A DNA stretch of 28,227 nt from Muribaculaceae bacterium. Its GTDB lineage: Bacteria; Bacteroidota; Bacteroidia; Bacteroidales; Muribaculaceae. Shown here in pieces: positions 16,935-23,847 of the stretch. The DNA lies in the NCBI GenBank assembly GCA_009775225.1, contig VSPE01000027.1, forward strand, positions 1 through 28,227. Reading direction: 5' to 3'. Numbering within the stretch: position 1 is the first letter of the stretch; every line of letters begins with the position of its first letter. A program made the translations under genes and the position numbers. The notes beneath the pieces are model-generated. The model did not search any database. It saw only the letters and a list, made by a program, of their open reading frames with translations, and had not been told where the DNA came from.

Positions 16935-17861
16935 TTAGTTGAGTGCGGCGTTGGTTTTGCGTACGGCTGCGGCGCTTGCAGCGAAGAGCGCTTTCTCTTC
17001 TTCGTTGAAGTCGAATTCAACAATCTTCTCGATACCGTTGCGTCCGAGGATACAGGGAACACCGATGCAGATGTCTTTTTCGCCGTATTCGCCGTCGAGG
17101 AGGGCCGAGCAGGAGATGAGCTTCTTCTGGTCGCCGAGGATAGCGGCAACAACCTGTGCCGAAGCTGCACCGGGTGCATACCATGCCGATGTGCCAAGAA
17201 GCTTGGTGAGGGTGGCACCGCCTACCATGGTGTCGGCAGCCACTTTGTCGAGCTGTTCGGCAGGCATGAGAGTGCTTACGGGGATACCGCGGTAAGCAGC
17301 GAAGCGCTTGAGGGGTATCATAGTGGTGTCGCCGTGGCCACCAATAACGATGCCTTCAACTTCGGTTGCGTTGGCACCGAGAGCCTGGCTGAGGAAATAT
17401 TTGAAGCGTGCGCTGTCGAGAGCACCGCCCATACCGATGATGCGGTTGCGGGGGAGCTTGGTCTCGCGGTGGATAAGATAGGTCATGGTATCCATGGGGT
17501 TCGACACGCATACGATGATAGCGTTGGGGGAGTGTGCAAGCACGTTTTCGGCTACCGAGCGAACGATACCGGCGTTTACGCCGATAAGTTCCTCGCGGGT
17601 CATACCGGGCTTGCGGGGGATGCCGGAGGTAATCACTACGACGTCGGAGTTCTCGGTGCGGGCGTAGTCATTGGTCACACCCACCAGTCGGCTGTTCAGA
17701 CCAAGAATATTTGCGGTCTGCATGATATCCATGGCTTTGCCCTCGGATACGCCTTCTTTGATATCAAGAAGAACTACTTCGTCGGCCAGCTGGAATGAAA
17801 CCAGCACATTGGCACAGGTTGCGCCTACATTACCGGCGCCTACAACTGTTACTTTTGACAT
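16935..17861 (-). CDS. mdh: Malate dehydrogenase (NAD-dependent, LDH-like type)
   Basis: Interconverts malate and oxaloacetate with NAD, in the reductive TCA branch that feeds succinate and propionate in Bacteroidales. The 308-residue protein has the NAD-binding GAGNVGAT (8-15) and the malate-specifying Arg in the mobile loop IPRKPGMTREEL. SNPMDTMTYL and the catalytic His motif GGHGDTTMIP are also present. Length and motifs fit the LDH-like MDH3 class. It has its own promoter upstream and a terminator downstream, so it is probably monocistronic. Confidence 0.97.
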   Translation of the reverse strand: MSKVTVVGAGNVGATCANVLVSFQLADEVVLLDIKEGVSEGKAMDIMQTANILGLNSRLVGVTNDYARTENSDVVVITSGIPRKPGMTREELIGVNAGIVRSVAENVLAHSPNAIIVCVSNPMDTMTYLIHRETKLPRNRIIGMGGALDSARFKYFLSQALGANATEVEGIVIGGHGDTTMIPLKRFAAYRGIPVSTLMPAEQLDKVAADTMVGGATLTKLLGTSAWYAPGAASAQVVAAILGDQKKLISCSALLDGEYGEKDICIGVPCILGRNGIEKIVEFDFNEEEKALFAASAAAVRKTNAALN

Positions 17862-17932
17862 AATATATCGTTATTAGATTGGTATTGAAACGTTGGTGTG
17901 AGTAAAAGCTCATTCGGAAACTTTGCTCTCGG

Positions 17933-17965
17933 CAAAATTACTGAAAAAATTCATTATACTGCAAG
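17933..17965 (-). promoter_or_regulatory. Promoter of mdh
   Basis: On the minus strand CTTG (17962-17965) and TAATTTTG (17933-17940) are separated by 21 nt, matching the Bacteroidetes -33/-7 pattern. The predicted leader is about 65 nt. Confidence 0.7.
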
Positions 17966-17991
17966 AATATCCGCAAAAAAATATTTCCTGA

Positions 17992-18912
17992 TTAAGAGCT
18001 TTGCCCTTGACCCAACTCAGACATTTCGGCATGGCTTTTACTTTTAGTGACTAAAAACACTCCGGTGAATACAAGTGCAACTGCAACCGCATTGCTTATC
18101 GTGAAGTGACCCATTGATACCGCAATGGCGATTGCGGTAGCCACAACAGGCTGAACGTAATTGTACATAGCTGTCACGGTCGGACGTAGATTGCGCTGCC
18201 CCACAGGCAACAGTAGATAGCTGAGGAAGGTTGGCCCAACAACGAAGAAAACAAGACTCCAAAGAATATTTGCCGGCAATGAATACATATCTACCATGCT
18301 CCACTGGGTATAAGTGAATGGTATGACAAGAATGCTTGCGTATGTAAACATCCACTTCATCAGAGTGATAGCAGAGTACCGCGATATGAGCGACTTATAG
18401 AAAACAAGATAGCAGGCGAAACTGCACTGAGCAGCTATTATAAGCAAATCTCCGAGCCACGAACCCTCAGAACCGGCGCCGCCACTACCGGCAATAAGAA
18501 TAAGAGCACCCAATGCTCCGGCAAACACTCCGCCCAGCTTCATTCCCGTGATAGGTTCTTTAAGCACAACTGCGGCGAGAACCATAGTGACAATAGGCAT
18601 GCTGGTGGTGATAATCGATGCATTGATAGGCGATGTAAGGCCAAGCCCCGCAATAAAGCAACATTGGTTGATGACAATGCCGAGCAAAGAGGCAAAAAAC
18701 AAGGAGAGCATATCGCGCGGGCACACTTTCTCCGACGGCACAAACAGCGATACAAGCCAGAACAGCACCGCCGCACCTATCATACGGCAATCGGTGAGCA
18801 ACATAGGCCCTACACCGCCTGCCAGAATGAGTTTGCCTATCGGAGCTCCGGCTCCCCACATAAGCTCGGCCCCAAACATGGCCGAGTGCCCTTTTGCCTT
18901 TGAAATTTCCAT
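17992..18912 (-). CDS. EamA-family (DMT superfamily) permease
   Basis: An inner-membrane transporter with about ten hydrophobic helices in two EamA repeats, probably exporting or importing a small metabolite. The 306-residue form from MEISKAKGHSAMFGAELMWG has the usual EamA start, GAELMWGAGAPIGKLIL. It also has a repeat-1 end near LKEPITGMKLGGVFAGALGALIL and a mirrored repeat 2 ending TISNAVAVALVFTGVFLVTK. The open frame extends 18 codons upstream to 18966, but that part overlaps the promoter and lacks family features. Substrate cannot be deduced. Confidence 0.9.
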   Translation of the reverse strand: MEISKAKGHSAMFGAELMWGAGAPIGKLILAGGVGPMLLTDCRMIGAAVLFWLVSLFVPSEKVCPRDMLSLFFASLLGIVINQCCFIAGLGLTSPINASIITTSMPIVTMVLAAVVLKEPITGMKLGGVFAGALGALILIAGSGGAGSEGSWLGDLLIIAAQCSFACYLVFYKSLISRYSAITLMKWMFTYASILVIPFTYTQWSMVDMYSLPANILWSLVFFVVGPTFLSYLLLPVGQRNLRPTVTAMYNYVQPVVATAIAIAVSMGHFTISNAVAVALVFTGVFLVTKSKSHAEMSELGQGQSS

Positions 18913-18945
18913 AAAAATTGTACCTTCAATATTCCTGTTACGATG

Positions 18946-18953
18946 CAAAATTA
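18946..18953 (-). promoter_or_regulatory. -7 box of the EamA permease promoter
   Basis: A TAATTTTG box on the minus strand lies 33 bp before the ATG. The upstream -33 element is weak, with no clear TTTG at 20 nt. It diverges from the ssrA promoter. Confidence 0.5.
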
Positions 18954-18995
18954 CATAAAAACACATTGCATAAGAAGTTAAATAGTGTTAAGGTA

Positions 18996-19027
18996 TATGC
19001 AGAACTCGGAGTAATACGTTATCTTTG
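18996..19027 (+). promoter_or_regulatory. Promoter of ssrA
   Basis: TATCTTTG (19020-19027) matches the Bacteroidetes -7 consensus and has TATG 20 nt upstream as a partial -33 element. The mature tmRNA begins 25 nt after the box. Confidence 0.6.
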
Positions 19028-19052
19028 TAATCAGTAATACATACAACATCTC

Positions 19053-19450
19053 GGGGCTGACCGGTTTTGACAGCGTGTAGAAGTGGTGTGTAAGCGTGCA
19101 GAGCTTTGAGGTATATGCTCTTTAATATCAGACCTTCAGCAATTTAAATGGCGAAAATAACTACGCTCTTGCTGCTTGATTGAAGTACAGTAAATCAGCT
19201 TAATCGCCGCAACAGTTGCAGCGACAAGACATCGCCCGATTGTCCTTTTTCCGAGACTAATCGAACAGGCGGTGCAGTAATATCGGGAATAGGAAGCCGA
19301 AAGCCTCGCAGGTTTCCGAAATTTTAGAGGATAAGGTCATGGTTGGTAGTTTCAGGCCTGCCACGGCTCGAAAATTAACTTGAGACTACGCACGTAGAAA
19401 GCTCATTAGTTCCTCGTTTGGACGAGGGTTCGAATCCCTCCAGCTCCACC
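19053..19450 (+). ncRNA. ssrA: Transfer-messenger RNA (tmRNA)
   Basis: tmRNA rescues stalled ribosomes by acting first as tRNA-Ala and then as a short mRNA. The 5' end GGGGCTG pairs with the 3' CAGCTCC to form a 7-bp acceptor stem with one G-U. The T-arm region GGTTCGAATCCC precedes the 3' end. The internal tag frame runs from GGC at 19150 to TGA at 19177-19179 and encodes GENNYALAA, a tag known from Bacteroidetes. Total length of about 398 nt is normal for a one-piece tmRNA. The genome shows ACC followed by C, not A, so the last A of CCA must be added after transcription. Confidence 0.97.
19150..19179 (+). other. tmRNA proteolysis-tag reading frame
   Basis: Codons GGC GAA AAT AAC TAC GCT CTT GCT GCT TGA encode GENNYALAA and a stop. 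The LAA end is the degradation signal recognised by ClpXP-type proteases. The resume codon is Gly. Confidence 0.95.
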
Positions 19451-19452
19451 CC

Positions 19453-19488
19453 TGCTCAATTTTTGAGATTTATACTAAAGATTGAGCA
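19453..19488 (+). terminator. Possible ssrA terminator hairpin
   Basis: TGCTCAAT pairs with ATTGAGCA across a 20-nt interval, and an alternative tighter hairpin CTCAA-TTT-TTGAG lies inside it. The repeat begins just after the tmRNA end. The following sequence is AT-rich without a clean T-run, so termination strength is unsure. Confidence 0.45.
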
Positions 19489-19665
19489 ATATATAATCGT
19501 TTGGAAGGTAGGCTGATAGGTTTCAGTTTTTTGAAGTTTATTATAAAACTTTGAAATGTGCTACCGACAGCTGGGGGCTAACTAATCAAAGATTTGTTTG
19601 CTACTTGTTAGACTAACAAATCTTTGATTACGCAAGGCTGAAATCGCCTAATATTATTTGTACAA
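19489..19665. other. Structured AT-rich spacer between ssrA and the integrase-like ORF
   Basis: No gene is seen in this 177-bp stretch. It contains GGTAG (19507-19511) facing CTACC (19561-19565), with AAGTTT/AAACTT inside, and then the 16-bp inverted repeat at 19583-19630. This is more folding potential than usual for a spacer and may be a remnant of a mobile element end. Confidence 0.35.
19583..19630. repeat. Perfect 16-bp inverted repeat
   Basis: TAATCAAAGATTTGTT (19583-19598) and its exact complement AACAAATCTTTGATTA (19615-19630) flank a 16-nt spacer. It is AT-rich and lacks a following T-run, so a protein-binding site or mobile-element end is as likely as a terminator. Confidence 0.75.
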
Positions 19666-20160
19666 ATGGCGGCGATACAATTTATCTACACATTTACTAT
19701 CTCTGCTCCGGGGCGCAAGAAAGGCGTCCTATGTGTTGTGGTGCGTATCAAAGGCTCCGCAACTCGCGGTGTTTGCCCTGTCAAAGGGCTCATCGCTCCC
19801 GACATCAAGTGTTGGAATCAAAGCGTCCAACGTTTCCTTGGAGGAACTCAAGCGGATGTTGATAACAACAAGGTTTTAAACGAATTGGCACAAAAATGTG
19901 ATAACTCGTCAACAACCCAAGAGTCGCTTCCAACCACCTCCGAGAAGGCTGGGCAGGGTTGGTTCGGCACATTGGAGTTGCACGGCACCAACATACCGGC
20001 GCCGTATATCTACTACGGACAGTCGTCTACGTCGGGCAAGTACGACATCGCTCTGTTTACCGACAACGAGCTGATACTCATCGAACCCGACCCTGGAGCA
20101 CTCTTCTGCGACCCCGCATGGGCTTCGTGCTCCACACACTGGTGTTTTAAGGCTCGGTAA
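19666..20160 (+). CDS. Integrase arm-domain-like protein fused to an unknown domain (possible relic)
   Basis: The 164-residue frame has two unlike parts. Residues 1 to about 80 resemble the arm-type DNA-binding domain that opens Bacteroidetes tyrosine recombinases: a strand with FIYTFTISAPGRKKGV, then CPVKGLIAPDIKCWN, then a helix with ADVDNNKVLNELAQ. The core-binding and catalytic domains (R-H-R-Y) are absent and do not appear in other frames nearby. After a Ser/Thr-rich linker, residues about 95-164 form an unrecognised segment (GWFGTLELHGTNIPAPYIYYG) with four Cys near the end. Position 216 bp from ssrA, a frequent island target, supports an integrase relic. It could instead be a small functional protein. 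Confidence 0.5.
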   Translation: MAAIQFIYTFTISAPGRKKGVLCVVVRIKGSATRGVCPVKGLIAPDIKCWNQSVQRFLGGTQADVDNNKVLNELAQKCDNSSTTQESLPTTSEKAGQGWFGTLELHGTNIPAPYIYYGQSSTSGKYDIALFTDNELILIEPDPGALFCDPAWASCSTHWCFKAR

Positions 20161-20171
20161 TGTTGGTTGGA

Positions 20172-20218
20172 GTCTCTGCATATTGCCCGCGCATATCCGT
20201 AGGGCAATATGCGGAGAC
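20172..20218 (+). terminator. Long hairpin after the integrase-like ORF
   Basis: GTCTCTGCATATTGCCC and GGGCAATATGCGGAGAC pair over 17 bp with one G-T mismatch around a 13-nt loop. The following sequence is only weakly T-rich. It separates this ORF from the ROK operon. Confidence 0.55.
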
Positions 20219-20248
20219 ATTCTACGTTTCACTATTATATAGCTATAT

Positions 20249-20256
20249 TATGTTTA
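20249..20256 (+). promoter_or_regulatory. Possible -7 box of the ROK-GH2 operon
   Basis: TATGTTTA matches seven of the eight positions of TAnnTTTG and lies 23 bp before the ATG. TTTC lies 18 nt upstream. The palindrome-like TATATAGCTATATTA overlaps the spacer. Weak support. Confidence 0.3.
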
Positions 20257-20278
20257 TCTAACCCAAACCACATTATCT

Positions 20279-21106
20279 ATGAAATTAGGCATTGACCTCG
20301 GGGGGACCAACATGCGTGTCGGGCTCGTTGCCGGGGATACTATCATTGCTAAAGAAATTGTGCCTTGCCCTTCGCGAGAAAGTGAGAATGTAGTGCTTGA
20401 AGCGCTTGCATCGTTGATTGAGCGCAACATGACACCCGATGTCGACGGCATCGGCATCGGAGTTCCCACTCTTGTCGACTCTGTTCGCGGCATAGTGTAC
20501 AACGCCACCAATATCCCTTCGTGGCGCGAGGTGCATCTCAAAGATTTTCTTGCCGGGCGTTTCGGCGTAGATGTCGCCGTTAATAACGACGCCAACTGTT
20601 TTGCCCTTGGCGAGGCCCGTTTCGGTGCCGGCCGCGACTGTGGCGGCCTGGTAGGCGTAACACTCGGCACAGGAGTAGGCGGCGGTCTCGTTGTGGACGG
20701 CAAGCTTTACAGCGGCCGCAATACCGGCGCCGCCGAGATTGGCGAGCTGCCATTCCGCGACCACAACTTCGAATATTATTGCAGCAGTGTGTTCTTCGAG
20801 CGAGAATACGGTATATCAGGCAAGGATGCTGCCGCAGCAGCCCGTGCGGGCGATGTGGCCATGCAGGCCGTGTGGCGTGAGTTCGGAACTTCGGTTGGTG
20901 CGCTTATGAAAGCAGTCATGTTTGCCTACGACCCCGATGTAATTGTTATAGGAGGCGGCATCGCATCGGCCTTTGAGCTTTATCAGCCGGCAATGATACA
21001 GGAAATGTCCTCTTTCCCTTATCCCGAGAGTCTGCGTAATATCCGTATTGAGCCTTCTCGCCTCGTCGATGTGGCTATTCTCGGAGCTGCCGCCCTTAAT
21101 CTGTAA
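20279..21106 (+). CDS. ROK-family sugar kinase
   Basis: ROK kinases phosphorylate hexoses or amino sugars at the expense of ATP. The 275-residue protein starts with the phosphate-binding DLGGTNMR (6-13) and has NNDANCFALGEA with the catalytic Asp104. TLGTGVGGG is at 128-136 and IVIGGG lies near the C-terminus. It has no N-terminal HTH, so it is a kinase and not a repressor. The usual zinc motif (GH...CxCGxxGC) is missing; the region reads GELPFRDHNFEYYCSS. It lies 22 bp before a GH2 gene on the same strand, so it may phosphorylate the monosaccharide that enzyme releases. Glucosamine, glucose or mannose are all possible. Confidence 0.88.
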   Translation: MKLGIDLGGTNMRVGLVAGDTIIAKEIVPCPSRESENVVLEALASLIERNMTPDVDGIGIGVPTLVDSVRGIVYNATNIPSWREVHLKDFLAGRFGVDVAVNNDANCFALGEARFGAGRDCGGLVGVTLGTGVGGGLVVDGKLYSGRNTGAAEIGELPFRDHNFEYYCSSVFFEREYGISGKDAAAAARAGDVAMQAVWREFGTSVGALMKAVMFAYDPDVIVIGGGIASAFELYQPAMIQEMSSFPYPESLRNIRIEPSRLVDVAILGAAALNL

Positions 21107-21128
21107 TCTGCAAATCAAGAATTGTTCA

Positions 21129-23693
21129 ATGAAAAAACTTTCATTACTCATCATAGCCGGCATTGTGTCGGCAAGCCTTATGGCTGCACCTCCTTCGCGT
21201 ACCCAGCTGTATAAAGGCTGGAAGGTGCAGTCTTCTGCGACTGCCGGTACCGACGGCTCGCGCATCTCCGGCACATCGTCGTGGTACGATGCTTCGGTAC
21301 CCTCTACTGCAATGGGCGTCCTTATGGATAACGGCGCCCTTCCCGCCGACCTTCTGGACGGGTTTAACTATAAGAATATTGACCGCACGCAGTTCGACGC
21401 GCCCTGGTGGTGGTGCACGAGTTTCGACCTCCCGAAACTCGACCGCGACAACAAGGTTACTCTCGAACTCGACGGCCTGACTTACAGGGCCGATATATGG
21501 CTCAACGGTAAGAAAGTGGCTTCGTCAGACTCCATATACGGCGCTTTCCGTCGCCATTTTGTCGACATCACACCTTATGTGAAAAAGAACAACACGCTCG
21601 CGCTGCTTGTGCACCGCGCCAAGGACGGCGAGCCTAACATTGGCTTTGTGGACTGGAACCCGCGTCCTGCCGACGAGAGCATGGGTGTGTACCGCCCCGT
21701 ATGGGTACATGTAACCGACGGCGTGACCATATCGAAGCCCGTGGTGAAGACCCGCGTCAATACACAGACTCTTGCCGAAGCCGACCTCTTTGTGGAGGCA
21801 TGTCTCACCAATACAACTAAAAAGCCTCTTACTGGTACCTTCAAGGGTACTTATGAAAACGGAACCTTTGCCAAGAAGGTGACACTCGAGCCGGGTCAGA
21901 CAACGACCGTGTATGTAAGTCCTGTCGAAAGTGCCGACCTGCATGTCGACAATCCGCGTCTGTGGTGGCCCAACGGCATGGGTTCGCCCGAGATGTACTC
22001 CATGCAGCTCGAGTTTGTTCCCGAAGGTAAGAAGGATGCAACAGACAGCACGGTGGTAAACTTCGGTATCCGTAGCATCAAAGACTATTATACCAAAGAA
22101 GACAATCAGCGCGCGTTCAAGGTCAACGGCAAGCCCGTGCTTGTGCGCAGCGCCGGCTGGACTGACGATATTTTCCTGCGCAACGACTCCGTCCGCAACG
22201 CGATTGAGGCAAACTATGTAAAAGACATGGGCCTGAACTCTATTCGCTTCGAGAATATCTGGGGTACCTCGGAAGACATATACGACCTCTGCGACCGTCT
22301 CGGCCTCATGGCTCTTGTTGGCTGGAGCTGTCAGTGGGAGTGGGAACACTACCTCGGCTCGCCGATTGATGAGTTCGGCGGCATCAAGACCGAGCACGAT
22401 ATGAATTTGATTGCCCGTTCTTTCGGCGACCAGATTGCATGGCTACGCAATCATCCGTCGATTATTGCATGGTTCACCGGTTCCGACCGTCTTCCGCGCC
22501 CCGAGCTGGAACAGCGCTATCTCGACATCCTCAAGAACCTCGACGACAGACCTTATATAGGCGCTGCCAAGCAGAAAAAAAGCGAGCTTACAGGATACAC
22601 CGGCACCAAAATGGCGGGTCCCTATGAATATGTGGCACCTAACTACTGGTACGACCCCAAGGCTCCAGGCGGTGCGTTCGGCTTCAACACCGAGACAGGC
22701 ATAGGCGCTCAGGTGCCGCAGAAGGAATCGGCTATACGTATGCTTGGCGATGCCGTATGGCCTCTCGGCGAAGCATGGAACTATCACTGCACGACTGCCA
22801 CCGACGGCATGAACAAGCTCGATGTTCTCACCGACATCATCAATAAGCGCTACGGAGAAGCCACGGACTTCGATGACTTCATGCGCAAGGCCGAGTGGAT
22901 TAACTACGACGGTACCCGTACCATGTTCGAAGCGTTCCGTGCCCGTGTGCCCCGTGCCACAGGTATAGTGCAGTGGATGCTCAATTCTGCATGGCCCTCG
23001 GCTTACTGGCAGCTTTACGACCACTATCTTGTGCCCACTTCGGCTTACTATTCTCTGCACCACAGCAATGCTCCCGTACAGCTGATATACGACTACGAAA
23101 AGCGCGAGGTGGTGGCGGTGAACGAGAGCGGCAAGCCTGCGCGCCTCAATGCCCGAATGGAGCTTTTCGGACTTGACGACGGCGAAGGCCGCGTAGAGGA
23201 AACTGTGGCAGAAGTCGCGCCGTTCACTCCCGTGAAAGTATTCGCACTTCCCGACCCGGAAGAAATGAAATTTGTATTCCTGACTCTTGCCGACAGCAAG
23301 GGCGACACAGTGGCCGAGAACTTCTATGTACTCTCGCCCAAGCAGGATGTAAACGATTTCGAGCACGGCAACTGGTTTGTGACTCCCGTATCCGAGTCGG
23401 CCGATTTCAAGCCTCTTGCCGCTCTGCCGCAGGCCGATGTCGTAACCGACATCAAGCGCAGTGGCGACACCGTTACCGTTACAGTCACCAACCGCAGCAA
23501 GCACGTTGCTTTCTTCAACCGTCTGGTAGCTCTCGACTCCGCAGGCATGCTGTATGCTCCCGCCTGGTGGAACGACAATTATTTCTCGCTTCGCCCGGGC
23601 CAGACAAAGACTGTGACATGCCGCCTGCCGTCGGCCGATGATGCAAAGGAAGCCACTATAAAGCTTGACGGCTGGAACGCAAACAAGCTCTAA
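21129..23693 (+). CDS. Secreted glycoside hydrolase family 2, exo-beta-D-glucosaminidase type
   Basis: A probable periplasmic exo-glycosidase of 854 residues. It has a signal peptide (MKKLSLLIIAGIVSASLMAA), a GH2 sugar-binding domain with DAPWWWCTSFDLP, an Ig-like middle domain, a TIM barrel, and a C-terminal Ig-like domain with NRLVALDSAG and WWNDNYFSLRPGQTKTV. Such a C-terminal domain is known from exo-beta-glucosaminidases. The barrel motif is GSD (Asp453) rather than the N-E pair of typical beta-galactosidases, and GFNTETGIG carries Glu522. This Asp/Glu pair and its spacing of 69 residues fit CsxA-type exo-glucosaminidases (D469/E541). The open frame extends upstream to 21048 inside the ROK gene, but the signal peptide fixes the start at 21129. 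Beta-mannosidase remains the main alternative. Confidence 0.85.
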   Translation: MKKLSLLIIAGIVSASLMAAPPSRTQLYKGWKVQSSATAGTDGSRISGTSSWYDASVPSTAMGVLMDNGALPADLLDGFNYKNIDRTQFDAPWWWCTSFDLPKLDRDNKVTLELDGLTYRADIWLNGKKVASSDSIYGAFRRHFVDITPYVKKNNTLALLVHRAKDGEPNIGFVDWNPRPADESMGVYRPVWVHVTDGVTISKPVVKTRVNTQTLAEADLFVEACLTNTTKKPLTGTFKGTYENGTFAKKVTLEPGQTTTVYVSPVESADLHVDNPRLWWPNGMGSPEMYSMQLEFVPEGKKDATDSTVVNFGIRSIKDYYTKEDNQRAFKVNGKPVLVRSAGWTDDIFLRNDSVRNAIEANYVKDMGLNSIRFENIWGTSEDIYDLCDRLGLMALVGWSCQWEWEHYLGSPIDEFGGIKTEHDMNLIARSFGDQIAWLRNHPSIIAWFTGSDRLPRPELEQRYLDILKNLDDRPYIGAAKQKKSELTGYTGTKMAGPYEYVAPNYWYDPKAPGGAFGFNTETGIGAQVPQKESAIRMLGDAVWPLGEAWNYHCTTATDGMNKLDVLTDIINKRYGEATDFDDFMRKAEWINYDGTRTMFEAFRARVPRATGIVQWMLNSAWPSAYWQLYDHYLVPTSAYYSLHHSNAPVQLIYDYEKREVVAVNESGKPARLNARMELFGLDDGEGRVEETVAEVAPFTPVKVFALPDPEEMKFVFLTLADSKGDTVAENFYVLSPKQDVNDFEHGNWFVTPVSESADFKPLAALPQADVVTDIKRSGDTVTVTVTNRSKHVAFFNRLVALDSAGMLYAPAWWNDNYFSLRPGQTKTVTCRLPSADDAKEATIKLDGWNANKL

Positions 23694-23728
23694 CATATTT
23701 GATAAAGTATTCGATGTTTAGACCGAAG

Positions 23729-23758
23729 GGCGGCGGCAGTGATGTCGTCGCCTTTTTT
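23729..23758 (+). terminator. Rho-independent terminator after the GH2 gene
   Basis: GGCGGCGGCA and TGTCGTCGCC pair over 10 bp (two G-T) with a 4-nt loop GTGA, followed by TTTTTT. A classic intrinsic terminator 35 bp after the stop. Confidence 0.85.
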
Positions 23759-23847
23759 ATGCCGGAATTGTCAGCCATGAACCGAACAATTGGCGCGGTT
23801 AAGATGTAGTGTTATTAAACAATCTCTTAAATTCATAACCATTCATC

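Noticed and set aside
19909..20232. Minus-strand 107-codon frame opposite the integrase-like ORF
   Set aside because: Its composition is typical of antisense translation and it runs through the hairpin at 20172-20218.
19453..20278. A direct duplicate of the ssrA 3' end as an attachment site for a resident island
   Set aside because: No second copy of the T-arm/acceptor sequence was seen in the window, and core genes resume by 20279, so no intact island is present here.
21525..22397. Minus-strand 290-codon frame inside the GH2 gene, and a 417-codon one at 22443-23696
   Set aside because: Both lie opposite an intact GH2 gene with clear catalytic motifs; the long opposite frames follow from its GC-rich, C-ending codons.
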